A DNA stretch of 64,000 nucleotides. Origin: Hyphococcus sp. GTDB taxonomy: Bacteria; Pseudomonadota; Alphaproteobacteria; Caulobacterales; Parvularculaceae. The stretch spans positions 836,790 through 900,789 of the forward strand of contig JANQRY010000008.1 of the NCBI GenBank assembly GCA_028284345.1. The letters run 5' to 3'. The translations under genes and the position numbers were made by a program. Under the pieces are notes generated by a model. That model did no database searches. It was not told where the DNA came from and saw only the letters and a list, made by a program, of their open reading frames with translations. Shown here piece after piece: positions 54,152-63,762 of this stretch; position 1 is the first letter of the stretch; every line of letters starts with the position of its first letter.

Positions 54152-54682
54152 TTACTCCTCGCCGGCGGGTTCTGACGCGTCTTCTTCGGGCTTGATTTCG
54201 AAGTTTGTGCCGACATCGGATTGTACCCGAATCTTCTGCTGCAGTAAGAAACGCTCATTCAGGACGGCAAACCGCTCCATTACCTTATCGGCGTCTTCTT
54301 TAGAGCCGTAACCGCACGCGGCCATGCTCACCGACAGTTTGTCTTCCTCGCCCACGATAACATCGCGGCGGACGATCATCGGATGGGCGTAATGGACGTC
54401 TTTGGTTAGCGTAAAAGATATGGGGCCGGACATATAAGCGACTTGCTCGTCCGTTTCGGTGACCAGTTCCATACCGTCCATGGCGAGCGCATCGGCCCGG
54501 AGCTTTTCAAAACCCTCAGGGCAATCGAGCCTGAGGCCGCCGACCGAATAATTGTGAAAATCCTCGCTCGCGACGGCGTCGCTTTTTTCGGTCTCCTCGG
54601 CGTCACTTGTGTCCGCATCGGCGCAGGACGCCGCCGGGATCAGGATTGCGAGTGCGAATAATGCGGCGCCATTGGTTTTCAT
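54152..54682 (-). CDS. Lipoprotein of unknown function
   Basis: 176 residues. MKTNGAALFALAILIPAASC is a lipoprotein signal (lipobox AASC, Cys20), followed by an acidic linker (DADTSDAEETEKSDA). The mature domain has GGLRLDCPEGFEKL and later SMAACGYGS, giving two further Cys. I do not recognise the family. GAGGACAC lies just before ATG 54682. It sits alone between kdsD and the Rml genes and may not belong to either. Confidence 0.6.
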   Translation of the reverse strand: MKTNGAALFALAILIPAASCADADTSDAEETEKSDAVASEDFHNYSVGGLRLDCPEGFEKLRADALAMDGMELVTETDEQVAYMSGPISFTLTKDVHYAHPMIVRRDVIVGEEDKLSVSMAACGYGSKEDADKVMERFAVLNERFLLQQKIRVQSDVGTNFEIKPEEDASEPAGEE

Positions 54683-54835
54683 GATGTGTCCTCTACGCTC
54701 CGTAATTTCCCGCTTGCCGGCGCAAGAAACGCCGCCTGGCGGTGCGGCCGAAGGAATAAGGATCGCTTCCAGCCTGTCAATCGACCGGCAGGCCATTCAA
54801 GCCCTGTGCCAGAATGGGCGTCCGTCCTGTCCGCG

Positions 54836-55393
54836 CTATACGGAAAACGGGCTCTCAAAGCGGTCAAAGTCCACGGCCGCAGCGTCCTTTTCCGAGAGGG
54901 TCGCCTTCTCCGGCGGCGCGGGCCAGGCGATGCTGAGGGACGGCGAGGCCCAGTGGACCGCGCCGTCTGACGCCTCGTCGTAGTAGTCGGTAACCTTGTA
55001 GGCGACGACCGTGTCCGGTTCGAGCGTCATGAACCCGTGCAGGAACCCGACAGGCGCTAGGAGCTGCTTCCGGTTCGCCGCGGACAGCTCTTCGCCAACC
55101 CATTTCCCATAGGTGGGCGAGCCTTTTCGCGCATCGACCGCCACGTCGAAGATGCGCCCCTGCGCGACGCGCACGAGCTTCGCCTGCGCGAAAGGCGGCG
55201 CCTGAAAATGGAGACCGCGCACGGTAAACGGTTTCGCCGACCGGGATTCATTGTCCTGAACGAAGACGAGACCGGGCGCGTGCGGCCCATAGCGACGGGC
55301 GCTATAGGTTTCGGAAAACGCCCCCCTAGCGTCTTCAAACGCCGGCGGGACAAAGACTTTAACGTCCGGAAGCGCGGTTTCAATTACATCCAT
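54836..55393 (-). CDS. rmlC: dTDP-4-dehydrorhamnose 3,5-epimerase
   Basis: 185-residue cupin. DVKVFVPPAFEDARGAFSET begins the domain; RGLHFQAPPFAQAKLVRVAQG holds the catalytic His, and FDVAVDARKGSPTYGKWVGE and VGFLHGFMTL follow. It epimerises C3 and C5 of dTDP-4-keto-6-deoxyglucose. It is the last gene of a minus-strand block rmlB-rmlA-rmlC with short gaps. RmlD, which would complete dTDP-L-rhamnose, is not visible here. Confidence 0.94.
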   Translation of the reverse strand: MDVIETALPDVKVFVPPAFEDARGAFSETYSARRYGPHAPGLVFVQDNESRSAKPFTVRGLHFQAPPFAQAKLVRVAQGRIFDVAVDARKGSPTYGKWVGEELSAANRKQLLAPVGFLHGFMTLEPDTVVAYKVTDYYDEASDGAVHWASPSLSIAWPAPPEKATLSEKDAAAVDFDRFESPFSV

Positions 55394-55408
55394 CGGGCCG
55401 GCTCACCG

Positions 55409-56284
55409 CTATTTGACCTGTTCATCGGCAATGCGCCGCAGATAGTCCCCATACCCGCTTTTCTCCAGCGGCGCGGCCAGCGCGTGCAATTGTTTGGCGT
55501 CGATATAGCCCTTGCGGAAGGCGATTTCCTCAACGCAGCCGATTTTGAGGCCCTGTCTTTCTTCAACCGTTTGCACAAAATGCGCGGCTTGCAGAAGCGC
55601 GTCATGGGCGCCGGTGTCGAGCCACGCGAAACCGCGCCCCAACAGGCGCACGCTGAGCGCGCCGTCGTTCAGATACATGGCGTTTAGGGTCGTAATCTCA
55701 AGCTCGCCCCGCGCCGACGGGCGCACTCGTTTTGCGCGGTCGCAAACGGTTTCATCGTAGAAATATAATCCGGTGACGGCGTAATTCGATTTCGGCGCGG
55801 CGGGTTTTTCTTCGATGCTGAGCGCGCGCCAGTCGGCGTCGAATTCGACGACGCCGTAGCGTTCCGGCTCCGTCACATGGCTGGCGAAAATGACGGCTCC
55901 GGATTTTTCCGCCGCCGCCCCTGTTAGCAGTTCCGACAAGCCGTGGCCGTAAAAGAGATTGTCGCCAAGGATCAGCGCGCATTTCTCGCCGCCAATGAAC
56001 TCCTCGCCGATGATAAAGGCTTGGGCGAGCCCCTCCGGCTTCGGTTGCACGGCGTAGGCGAGGCGTACGCCCCAGTCGGCGCCGTCGCCGAGGAGCCGTT
56101 GAAAATTCGCCTGATCCTCCGGCGTTGTGATGATCAGGATGTCGCGAATGCCGGCGAGCATCAGCGTCGACAGCGGGTAATAAATCATCGGTTTGTCGTA
56201 GACCGGCAGCAATTGTTTCGACGTCGCCCGGGTGATCGGATGCAACCGCGTTCCGGCGCCGCCGGCGAGAATAACGCCCTTCAT
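55409..56284 (-). CDS. rmlA: Glucose-1-phosphate thymidylyltransferase
   Basis: 291 residues. The signature [20 protein letters not shown] precedes [34 protein letters not shown] and [19 protein letters not shown] hold the metal and sugar sites. It makes dTDP-glucose from dTTP and glucose-1-P. ATG 56284 overlaps the rmlB stop (ATGA), so translation is coupled. The true start is MKGVILAGG; upstream codons belong to rmlB. Confidence 0.96.
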   Translation of the reverse strand: MKGVILAGGAGTRLHPITRATSKQLLPVYDKPMIYYPLSTLMLAGIRDILIITTPEDQANFQRLLGDGADWGVRLAYAVQPKPEGLAQAFIIGEEFIGGEKCALILGDNLFYGHGLSELLTGAAAEKSGAVIFASHVTEPERYGVVEFDADWRALSIEEKPAAPKSNYAVTGLYFYDETVCDRAKRVRPSARGELEITTLNAMYLNDGALSVRLLGRGFAWLDTGAHDALLQAAHFVQTVEERQGLKIGCVEEIAFRKGYIDAKQLHALAAPLEKSGYGDYLRRIADEQVK

Positions 56285-57345
56285 GACGCGGTCTCCGTTG
56301 GCGCGATGACGCCGAGACGATCGCCGCGAAAGCCGCGTTTGCGGATCGCCTCCCACCACCAGCGGTTGGAAAGATACCAGTCGACCGTGCGCCGAAGGCC
56401 GTCATCGAGGCCGACGGACGGGCGCCAGCCGAGGTCGCGTTCGATTTTCGACCCGTCAATCGCGTAACGCAGATCGTGGCCGGGACGATCCGCGACGAAC
56501 TCGATCAGGTCGGCGTGGGGACGCCCCTCCGGCGCGGCCTCGTCCATCAGCGCGCAGAGCCGCCGCACGAGGTCGATATTGGTCAGTTCGCTGTTTCCCC
56601 CCACATTGTAGGTCTCGCCAAGCGCGCCTTTTTCGAGCACGCGCAACAGCGCGTCGGCGTGATCTTCGACGAAAAGCCAATCGCGGACGTTTTCGCCCCG
56701 GCCGTAAACGGGAATGGGCCGGCGCTCCAGCGCGGCGAGGATAACGACGGGGATCAGTTTTTCGGGAAACTGACAGGGCCCGTAATTGTTGGAACAATTG
56801 CTGGCGACGACGGGCAGGCCGAAGGTTTCGCTCCAGGCGCGCACGAGGTGATCGGAACTCGCTTTCGACGCGGAGTAGGGCGAATTCGGGCGATAGGGGC
56901 TTTCTTCGGTAAACGCGCCCGAGCTCCCAAGCGCGCCGAAGACTTCATCGGTCGAAACGTGATGAAAGCGAAAACGGTCTTTTTGCGCGGCGGGCAAGGC
57001 CTCGAAATAGCGGCGGCTTTCCGTCAGCAGTTGATAGGCGCCGATGATGTTTGTCCGGATAAACGCGTCCGGTCCGTCGATGGAGCGGTCCACATGGGTC
57101 TCGGCGGCGAGATGCATGATCGCGTCGGGAGCGTGCGCGTCAAAGGCTGCGCGCACCGCATCGCCATCGCAGATGTCGCCTTCGACAAAGGCGTATTGCG
57201 GCCGGTCGCTCCAGCCCTTCAGATTGTCCAGGTTCGCCGCATAGGTCAGCTTGTCGAAATTGACGACTTCCAGCCCGCGATCGAGCGCTGCGCGTATGAC
57301 GGCTGAACCGATGAATCCCGCGCCGCCTGTAATCAGTAGCTTCAT
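56281..57345 (-). CDS. rmlB: dTDP-glucose 4,6-dehydratase
   Basis: 354-residue SDR. Rossmann motif [19 protein letters not shown], Thr-Asp-Glu in [11 protein letters not shown] and the catalytic Tyr/Lys in [32 protein letters not shown] is diagnostic of RmlB. It makes dTDP-4-keto-6-deoxyglucose, which can go to rhamnose or to other deoxysugars. ATG 57345 has GAGG three bases upstream; GTG 57354 is less likely. Confidence 0.96.
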   Translation of the reverse strand: MKLLITGGAGFIGSAVIRAALDRGLEVVNFDKLTYAANLDNLKGWSDRPQYAFVEGDICDGDAVRAAFDAHAPDAIMHLAAETHVDRSIDGPDAFIRTNIIGAYQLLTESRRYFEALPAAQKDRFRFHHVSTDEVFGALGSSGAFTEESPYRPNSPYSASKASSDHLVRAWSETFGLPVVASNCSNNYGPCQFPEKLIPVVILAALERRPIPVYGRGENVRDWLFVEDHADALLRVLEKGALGETYNVGGNSELTNIDLVRRLCALMDEAAPEGRPHADLIEFVADRPGHDLRYAIDGSKIERDLGWRPSVGLDDGLRRTVDWYLSNRWWWEAIRKRGFRGDRLGVIAPTETAS

Positions 57346-57452
57346 GATCCTCACCGGCGCATGGCCGCCCGGTCCGCCTCCAAGCGGGCGCGCGCCATCA
57401 TACCCGATATTGTGGAGAAATCGTCAATCGAGACCTTGTCCTCACGCGGGGC

Positions 57453-58196
57453 CTATTCCGGGTCGTGCAGGCGGGAGAGGACGCCGCCATCAGCGTAAAG
57501 GGTTGCGCCGGTGAGGAAAGCCGCGTCCGCGCCGGCAAGGAACACCGCGATCCGGGCGATTTCCGCCGGATCGGCGATGCGCCGCAAGGGGTGGACGTCG
57601 GCGAGGGCTTTCAACGCCTTCGCGTTTCCGGCGAAACCGGCCTCCAGCATGTCCGTGCGCGTCGCCGCCGGCGCGAGTCCGTTGACCCGCACCGCGGGGC
57701 CCAGATCAACCGCAAGGGCGCGGGTCATGCCGTGAAGCGCGGCCTTGGATGTCGCATAGGCGGCGAAGCCGGGCTTTGTCGCCTCGGCGTGGACCGAGCC
57801 GATATTGAGGATGACGCCCTTGTTCTGTTCGAGGTCGGCGAGAAACGCTTTCGCCATGAGCATGGGCGCGGCGACGTTGACGTCGAGGGATTCGAGGATG
57901 GCGTCCGCGCCAAGCGCGTCGAGACGGCCGAGATGTTGAACGGCGGCGTTGTTGACGATGACGCCCAACGGCGCGTCGCCGCACGCCGCGCGCACGTTTT
58001 TTTTCAATGCGTCGATAGAGTCGGGCTGGCGCGCAAACTCGCCAATGTCCATTTGCACAAATGAAAACGTCTTTGGCGGCTGCGCCATGGGCGCGCGGTC
58101 GACGCCGACAACGCGATCGCCGTTTTCGACAAACGCTTCAACAAGGCGTTGTCCGATGCCGCCGAGGCAGCCGGTAATCAGGACGCTGCGCGTCAT
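57453..58196 (-). CDS. Short-chain dehydrogenase/reductase
   Basis: 247 residues. Cofactor motif LITGCLGGIGQRL, Asp in VVGVDRAP (favouring NAD), NNAAVQ, Ser in NIGSVHAE and the catalytic Tyr-Lys in YATSKAALHG. The FLTGATLYADGGVL end is a normal classical SDR. It overlaps the 2-hydroxyacid dehydrogenase gene (ATGA), so the two likely act on one pathway. It is not an RmlD (that family has a different architecture), so its substrate is probably a precursor of a cell-surface sugar. Confidence 0.85.
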   Translation of the reverse strand: MTRSVLITGCLGGIGQRLVEAFVENGDRVVGVDRAPMAQPPKTFSFVQMDIGEFARQPDSIDALKKNVRAACGDAPLGVIVNNAAVQHLGRLDALGADAILESLDVNVAAPMLMAKAFLADLEQNKGVILNIGSVHAEATKPGFAAYATSKAALHGMTRALAVDLGPAVRVNGLAPAATRTDMLEAGFAGNAKALKALADVHPLRRIADPAEIARIAVFLAGADAAFLTGATLYADGGVLSRLHDPE

Positions 58197-59137
58197 GGTC
58201 GGGTTCCGAGAAATTGCGCGATCTTTTCAATGGCGAGGCGGCTGACGCGGCGAACCGCGTCGGCCGAATTCGATCCGTTATGGGACCCGAATATGCACTG
58301 TTCAAATTGGCGCAGCGGATTGTCCGGCGCGAGGGGTTCGACTTCAAAGACGTCAAGGGCGGCCGAGTGGACGGTCCCGTCCCGGAGCGCGGCGACGAGC
58401 GCGGCCTGTTCGATCACCGGCCCCCGGGCCACATTGACGACCCGAACGCCGGGCTTGAGCTCGCTGAGCATGCTGTCGTTGAACATATGGCGGGTCGCGT
58501 CGTTGAGCGGACAGGTGAAGATCAGGAAATCCGCCTCGCCGAGACGGGCCGGCCACGCTGCGGTCTCCACATCCAGTTCTGCGACGGGTTTATACGCCGG
58601 ATCGTAAACGACGACCCGCGCGCCGCAGGCGAGAAGCCGCTTCGCCGTTTGCGATCCGATATCGCCGAACCCCACAAGCGCGACCGTGCGCCCGGCGAGG
58701 GATATCCCCGTCGGTTTCGGCCAGGCGTTCTGCGACCGGATCTGGCGGTCGATAAAATAGGTCTCGCGGGCGAGGCCGATGGCGTAGGCGAGCGCGATGT
58801 CGGCGACCTCGCCGCCAAAGACGCCGGGGGTGTTTTCAACGGGAACGCCGGCGTCCCGAAAAGCGGCGAAATCAACATTGTCGACGCCGACGCCCCATTT
58901 AACAGCGGCGCGCAACTTGCCCGCGGCGCCGGCCTCAACGACGCGCCGCGTCGCCGGATCGTCGCCGATGATCCAGCCGTCATAGCCGGGAACCGTTTCG
59001 ATCAACTCGTCCTCGGACATGATTTGCGTCACCGTCGCTGCCGTAAAGGCAAGGCCGTTCTCCTCGAAATCAGGCGCGAAGGCGTCGATCATGCCGAGCA
59101 TGGGCGGGCAGGTGACAAGGACGTTGGGTCTGGTCAT
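58193..59137 (-). CDS. D-2-hydroxyacid dehydrogenase
   Basis: 314 residues. VKWGVGVDNVDFAAFRDAGV, ENTPGVFGGEVADIALAYAI, NAD site VALVGFGDIGSQTAKRL, ARGPVIEQAALVAAL (catalytic Arg region) and the C-terminal FEVEPLAPDNPL and GSHNGSNSADA (catalytic His). It resembles phosphoglycerate-dehydrogenase-type enzymes but sits in a nucleotide-sugar cluster. It may supply or oxidise a hydroxy acid used in a surface sugar. It is coupled to the SDR by a 4-base overlap. Confidence 0.9.
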   Translation of the reverse strand: MTRPNVLVTCPPMLGMIDAFAPDFEENGLAFTAATVTQIMSEDELIETVPGYDGWIIGDDPATRRVVEAGAAGKLRAAVKWGVGVDNVDFAAFRDAGVPVENTPGVFGGEVADIALAYAIGLARETYFIDRQIRSQNAWPKPTGISLAGRTVALVGFGDIGSQTAKRLLACGARVVVYDPAYKPVAELDVETAAWPARLGEADFLIFTCPLNDATRHMFNDSMLSELKPGVRVVNVARGPVIEQAALVAALRDGTVHSAALDVFEVEPLAPDNPLRQFEQCIFGSHNGSNSADAVRRVSRLAIEKIAQFLGTRP

Positions 59138-59214
59138 GAGGCGCCTTGCAATCTTGATGGTTGGCGACGAGGCTTATGCCTCAGCGACCGCCGTTCATAA
59201 ACCCCGCGCCTTGT

Positions 59215-60303
59215 TCAATTCGTAAGTCGCTCAAGGTCTGTAACCCTCGCGCGCAGCGCCGTTAATTCGGCGTCCTGACGCGCCAGATGACCAAGGATGG
59301 CGAAGCGCATATAGATCAGGCTGAAGACGATGATGAACGCGGCGCCGGCGCCCGCGCAGGCGAGCGCCAGGAGGGCTGCGGAGGGCGACGCAAAGGCGAC
59401 CCATGTGACCAGGCCCAGCGCGACCGCCGCCAGCGCTGCGCCGACGCCGGCCCCGTAGGCGGCGATAAACGCCTTTCGGCGCGATTTCCCGCCGGCGCCG
59501 TGATCGGCCCCGTCTTCATTCTCAGCCATATTGATGTTTTCGTCCGCCGGCGTCGGTTCCGCGCCGGTCCCAAGAAACGCTTCCAGTTCGATAAACGGCA
59601 GGCAGCGGACGCCGGACGCCGGATTGCCGTTATAGATATCCACATTGACCGCGCGCAGACGCGCGGCCGCGCGCCGCCAGGCGTTGACATGCAGGTCCGG
59701 GCGCGGATTGGGAATGTTATATTTATCGCCCGGCGCCTGGTATCCCTTGAAAAAGTAGTTGGGATTGTCGCGGGCCTCGACGATTTCAAGTTCAATGCCG
59801 TCACCACGTCGGGCCCCGTCGACTATTTCCTTATACTGAGCGTCGACGCCGAGAATGACGATCTTCCTGTAGCCCATTTCCGCCGCCCAAAGCGCCGAAT
59901 GGCTGCCCGTTGTGGGCGGATCGACGCTTAACAGGGTTCGCCCGGCGCGCGCTGCATCGAAATTGACGACGCGCCTTGTCCTTGCAACGGACCCCAGCGC
60001 CTCAATCAGATTGCTCCGCAGAAGAAAACGCTCAATGCGCTCTTCTTCAATCAAAGCGGCGATTTCGTCCTTGTGAGACATGCCGACCACCAGATCGACG
60101 CAGGCGTAATAACGCGGCCGCCAGTCGATTTCGCGCCAGTAGCGATAAGCCGCATTCATGCCGATCGTGGCGTAGGGGCTCAGTGCGGGCAGGGAAACAC
60201 TGGCGAGCGACGGGCCATTGCCCAGAACAAACGCGGTTTCATCATCGACGCGTAGGCGGGCTGATCCTGTCTGGACGGTATCCATGGCGCCGAGATATGT
60301 CAT
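59215..60303 (-). CDS. MptE/GT42-like protein with C-terminal membrane hairpin
   Basis: 362 residues. The N-terminal domain (about 15-235) opens with FVLGNGPSLASVSLPAL and has IGMNAAYRYW, VDPPTTGSHSALWAAEMGYR then KIVILGVDAQYKE, NPNYFFKGYQAPGDKYNI and DLHVNAW. This is shared by MptE-like (DUF115) proteins and GT42 sialyltransferase-like folds. Two hydrophobic helices (about 285-340) and a short coiled coil (LTALRARVTDLERL) follow. It is the only transferase-like gene in this sugar cluster. Donor could be a CMP- or other activated sugar; uncertain. ATG 60285 is a second start. Confidence 0.7.
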   Translation of the reverse strand: MTYLGAMDTVQTGSARLRVDDETAFVLGNGPSLASVSLPALSPYATIGMNAAYRYWREIDWRPRYYACVDLVVGMSHKDEIAALIEEERIERFLLRSNLIEALGSVARTRRVVNFDAARAGRTLLSVDPPTTGSHSALWAAEMGYRKIVILGVDAQYKEIVDGARRGDGIELEIVEARDNPNYFFKGYQAPGDKYNIPNPRPDLHVNAWRRAAARLRAVNVDIYNGNPASGVRCLPFIELEAFLGTGAEPTPADENINMAENEDGADHGAGGKSRRKAFIAAYGAGVGAALAAVALGLVTWVAFASPSAALLALACAGAGAAFIIVFSLIYMRFAILGHLARQDAELTALRARVTDLERLTN

Positions 60304-60373
60304 TGGCCGCCATAGCTGTCCATTGCGTTGTTGGACTTTACGCCGATGACCGGACCGACGGCGCCGATCGCGG

Positions 60374-61327
60374 TCAGGAAACCTTGAGGCGCGCTGTCGC
60401 CTGGTTATCCAGAAACCACGCATAGGTGGCGCGCAGGCCGTCGCCGAGGGTGATTGACGGGCGCCAGCCAAGGGCCGCGAGGCGGTCGTTCGACATCAGC
60501 TTTCTCGGCGTCCCGTCGGGTTTTGACCGGTCGAAATGGAGCGCCCCTTCGAGGCCGACAACGTCCATGATTTCTCTCGCGAGATCGGCAATCGTAACGT
60601 CGTTGCCGGAGCCGATATTGACGTGGCTCGCGCCGGAATAATTTTGAAGGAGGAAGACAAGCGCGTCGGCGCAATCATCCACATGCAGGAACTCGCGCCG
60701 CGGCGCGCCGCTGCCCCACACGGTAAGGCCCGTTTCGCCGGCCTGCTTCGCCTCATGGGCCTTGCGCATCAGCGCCGGGATGACATGCGATTTTTCAAGA
60801 TCAAAGTTGTCGCCCGGTCCGTAAAGATTGGTGGGCATGCCGGAAATGTAATCGACGCCGTGTTGTTTTCTGTAGGCCTCGCACAGTTTCAGGCCGGCGA
60901 TTTTTGCAATCGCATACCATTCATTGGTGGGTTCGAGCGGCCCGGTGAGGAGCGCGCCTTCCGGGATCGGCTGCGGCGCGTGTTTGGGATAAATGCAGGA
61001 CGAGCCGAGAAACAGAAGCCGCTCGACGCCGACGCGAAAGGCGCCTTCGATGACATTCGTCTCCATGATGAGGTTGTCGTAGAGAAAATCCGCTGGATAC
61101 GTATCATTGGCGAGAATGCCGCCCACTTTCGCGGCGGCGAGTATAACGATGTCGGGTTTTCTGTCGGCGAGAAACGCCCGCACCGCCGCCTGATCGCGCA
61201 GATCGACGATGTCGCGTCCGGCCGTGACGATCTCGCAATCCTCGCCCTCAAGGCGGCGCACAATGGCGGCGCCAACCATGCCGCGATGGCCGGCGACGAA
61301 TATTTTCTTGCCCGTCAGCGTGTGCAT
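60374..61327 (-). CDS. fcl: GDP-L-fucose synthase
   Basis: 317 residues. IFVAGHRGMVGAAIVRRLEG (cofactor site), AAAKVGGILANDTYPADFLY, GSSCIYPKHAPQPIPE and the catalytic Tyr/Lys in YAIAKIAGLKLCEAY. GMPTNLYGPGDNFD is specific for the family (WcaG). It turns GDP-4-keto-6-deoxymannose into GDP-L-fucose by epimerisation and reduction. The substrate-producing gmd gene lies 71 bases upstream. Confidence 0.95.
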   Translation of the reverse strand: MHTLTGKKIFVAGHRGMVGAAIVRRLEGEDCEIVTAGRDIVDLRDQAAVRAFLADRKPDIVILAAAKVGGILANDTYPADFLYDNLIMETNVIEGAFRVGVERLLFLGSSCIYPKHAPQPIPEGALLTGPLEPTNEWYAIAKIAGLKLCEAYRKQHGVDYISGMPTNLYGPGDNFDLEKSHVIPALMRKAHEAKQAGETGLTVWGSGAPRREFLHVDDCADALVFLLQNYSGASHVNIGSGNDVTIADLAREIMDVVGLEGALHFDRSKPDGTPRKLMSNDRLAALGWRPSITLGDGLRATYAWFLDNQATARLKVS

Positions 61328-61398
61328 AAGGTTTCTCGCCGCCCTAATTCCGCAGTCCGGTCGGTGAGATCGGACATGCTGTGACGTTTCGGTTCGCT

Positions 61399-62469
61399 TC
61401 AGCCGGTGCGATCGCGACGATGGCGTTCTTGTTCGACCGCTTCGCGGTCGGCCGCGACCATTTCCTTGACCAGATCAGGAAACGATATCTTGTGGGACCA
61501 GCCCAGTTTCTCGCGCGCCTTTGACGGATCGCCGATGAGCAGGTCGACCTCGGTGGGGCGAAAATATCGCGGGTCGATTTTGACCAGTGTTTCGCCCGTA
61601 TTTTCGTCGCGGCCGATTTCGTCAACCGACGCGCCTTCCCAGGCGATCCTACGCCCCGTTTCGGCGAAGGCCAGTTCGACGAACTCCCGCACTGAATGGG
61701 TTTCTCCGGTGGCGAGCACATAGTCGTCGGGCGCGTCCTGCTGCGTCATCAGCCACATGCCCTCCACATAGTCGCGCGCATGGCCCCAGTCCCGCTTGGC
61801 GTCGAGATTGCCGAGATAGAGCGTTTTTTGCAGGCCCTTTTCGATGGCCGCGACGGCGCGCGTAATTTTGCGCGTGACAAAGGTTTCCCCGCGCGTCGGC
61901 CCCTCATGGTTGAAAAGGATGCCGTTGGAAGCGTGCATGCCGTACGCTTCGCGGTAGTTCACCGTGATCCAGTAGGCGTAGAGTTTCGCCGCCGCATAGG
62001 GGCTGCGCGGGTAAAACGGCGTTGTTTCGGTCTGCGGGATTTCCTGGACCTTGCCGTAAAGTTCCGACGTCGACGCCTGATAAAAACGCACCCGGTCCTC
62101 AAGGCTCAGGATACGGATTGCCTCAAGCAGGCGCAACGTGCCGACCGCGTCGGCGTTCGCCGTATATTCCGGCGTTTCAAATGAAACCTGAACGTGGCTT
62201 TGCGCTGCGAGGTTGTAAATTTCATCCGGCTTTGTTTCCTGAACGAGACGGATCAGATTGGTGGAATCGGTCAGGTCGCCATAATGCAGGAAAAACGAGG
62301 TCTCGTGTTCGTGGGGATCTTCGTAGAGTTCGTCGACGCGCGCGGTATTAAAGGACGAAGAGCGCCGCTTGACGCCGTGAACCTCGTACCCTTTTTCAAG
62401 CAGCAGGCGCGCCAGATAGGCGCCGTCCTGTCCGGTTACGCCGGTCACCAATGCTACTTTTTTCGCCAT
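61399..62469 (-). CDS. gmd: GDP-mannose 4,6-dehydratase
   Basis: 356-residue [63 protein letters not shown], the catalytic [20 protein letters not shown], and [19 protein letters not shown]. It makes GDP-4-keto-6-deoxymannose. ATG 62469 gives [10 protein letters not shown], matching the family start; ATG 62487 is in frame and would add six residues. The conversion leads to GDP-L-fucose via Fcl. Confidence 0.95.
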   Translation of the reverse strand: MAKKVALVTGVTGQDGAYLARLLLEKGYEVHGVKRRSSSFNTARVDELYEDPHEHETSFFLHYGDLTDSTNLIRLVQETKPDEIYNLAAQSHVQVSFETPEYTANADAVGTLRLLEAIRILSLEDRVRFYQASTSELYGKVQEIPQTETTPFYPRSPYAAAKLYAYWITVNYREAYGMHASNGILFNHEGPTRGETFVTRKITRAVAAIEKGLQKTLYLGNLDAKRDWGHARDYVEGMWLMTQQDAPDDYVLATGETHSVREFVELAFAETGRRIAWEGASVDEIGRDENTGETLVKIDPRYFRPTEVDLLIGDPSKAREKLGWSHKISFPDLVKEMVAADREAVEQERHRRDRTG

Positions 62470-62568
62470 ACCGCTTGAAGCCGCCATTTCATCATTCGGG
62501 CGGGCCCGCCCCGCGCTTCCATTGATTGCCGGCGCCGGGGAAACGCGACCTGCGAACCGTCTCCGGTT

Positions 62569-63762
62569 CTAAGTCGACTTCGCCGCGCCGTCTTGTTGCT
62601 CCGTCGTCCAGTAGGAAACGCATGGAATCTTCGATTTGTCGCACCGGTCCGCGTATTTCCGGGCGATCTCGGTCACTTCTTCCAGCAAGCCGTCCTCAAG
62701 CGTAATCGGGTCGAGGCCGAGCCCCAGCAGGCGCTGATTTTCCACATTCAGGTCGTTTTCGGAATCTTCCTTGCGCGGATTGGCGACATTTTCGATTTTT
62801 GCGCCGGTCTTGTCGGCGATGAGCTGCGCCAGCTCCCGCACCCTGTGGGTTTCCGTCATCTGATTGAGAATCCGCACCCGTTCGCCGTGCTGCGGCGGGT
62901 TTTCGATCGCCAGCTCGATGCACTTCACCGTATCCTGAATATGGATGAAGGCCCGCGTCTGCCCGCCGGTGCCGTGCACGGTCAGGGGAAAGCCGACCGC
63001 CGACTGCATCAAAAAGCGATTGAGCACCGTGCCGTAGTCCCCGTCATAGTCAAAGCGATTGATCAGGCGTTCATCGCGCTTGGTCTCCGCCGTCTGCGTG
63101 CCCCAGACGATGCCCTGATGCAGATCCGTAACCTTGACGCCGTCATTCTTGTTGTAAAACGCGAACATCAACTGGTCCTGGGTTTTCGTCATATGGTAGA
63201 TCGAGCCGGGATTGGCCGGGTACAGAATTTCCTGGCGGACCTGGCGCCCGTCGTCGGTCTCGATCGTCACCGGCAGATACCCTTCGGGGATCTTCATGCC
63301 CGCCGTGCCGTATCCGTAAACGCCCATGGTGCCGAGATGCACGAGGTGGGAATCAACGCCGGCCTCGACAATGGCGGCCAGAACATTGTTGGTGGCGTTG
63401 AGATTGTTATCGACCGTATAGCGCTTGTGGTAGGACGACTTCATGGAATATGGCGCGGCGCGCTGTTCGGCGAAATGAACGATCGCGTCCGGCTCAAAAT
63501 CCCGAAGCAGGTTCAACAGCCGGGCGTAATTCTCCGAAACGTCGATATTCTCAAACAGGATCCGGCGCCCGGAAACCTCTTCCCAAGCGGCGAGGCGGGT
63601 CGAAACCGGCTGGATCGGCGTTAAGGACTCAACCTCGAGTTCGATGTCGATTTTGCGGCGCGAGAGATTGTCGACGACGATGATATCGTGGCCCAGATTG
63701 GAAAGATGAAGGCTCGTCGGCCAACCGCAGAACCCATCGCCGCCAATTACTAAAATCTTCAT
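62569..63762 (-). CDS. UDP-sulfoquinovose synthase (SQD1/SqdB-like)
   Basis: 397-residue extended SDR. The start ILVIGGDGFCGWPTSLHLS and later DNLSRRKID, EVESLTPIQPVSTRLAAWEE and VHFAEQRAAPYSM closely follow plant SQD1. Catalytic residues match: T145 in HLGTMGVYG, and Y189-H190 and K193 in GSIYHMTKTQ. LHQGIVWGTQT, YDGDYGTVLNRFLMQSAVG and GKGGQTR-like HGTGGQTRAFIHIQDTV follow. The reaction is UDP-glucose plus sulfite to UDP-sulfoquinovose. GGAGG lies five bases before ATG 63762. No sulfolipid transferase is in the window. The right-hand 238 bases (63763-64000) show no gene. Confidence 0.88.
   Translation of the reverse strand: MKILVIGGDGFCGWPTSLHLSNLGHDIIVVDNLSRRKIDIELEVESLTPIQPVSTRLAAWEEVSGRRILFENIDVSENYARLLNLLRDFEPDAIVHFAEQRAAPYSMKSSYHKRYTVDNNLNATNNVLAAIVEAGVDSHLVHLGTMGVYGYGTAGMKIPEGYLPVTIETDDGRQVRQEILYPANPGSIYHMTKTQDQLMFAFYNKNDGVKVTDLHQGIVWGTQTAETKRDERLINRFDYDGDYGTVLNRFLMQSAVGFPLTVHGTGGQTRAFIHIQDTVKCIELAIENPPQHGERVRILNQMTETHRVRELAQLIADKTGAKIENVANPRKEDSENDLNVENQRLLGLGLDPITLEDGLLEEVTEIARKYADRCDKSKIPCVSYWTTEQQDGAAKST

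Noticed and set aside
57453..58196. The SDR as a possible RmlD (dTDP-4-dehydrorhamnose reductase)
   Set aside because: It has a classical SDR layout (NNA, YxxxK and a typical C-terminal ADGG) instead of the extended RmlD architecture.
59215..60303. Flagellin-glycosylating Maf protein
   Set aside because: Shares the DUF115-like core but is much shorter than Maf proteins, has a membrane hairpin, and no flagellar gene is near.
62593..63624. 343-codon plus-strand frame across the UDP-sulfoquinovose synthase
   Set aside because: Mirror frame of a well-conserved gene with a good Shine-Dalgarno on the minus strand.
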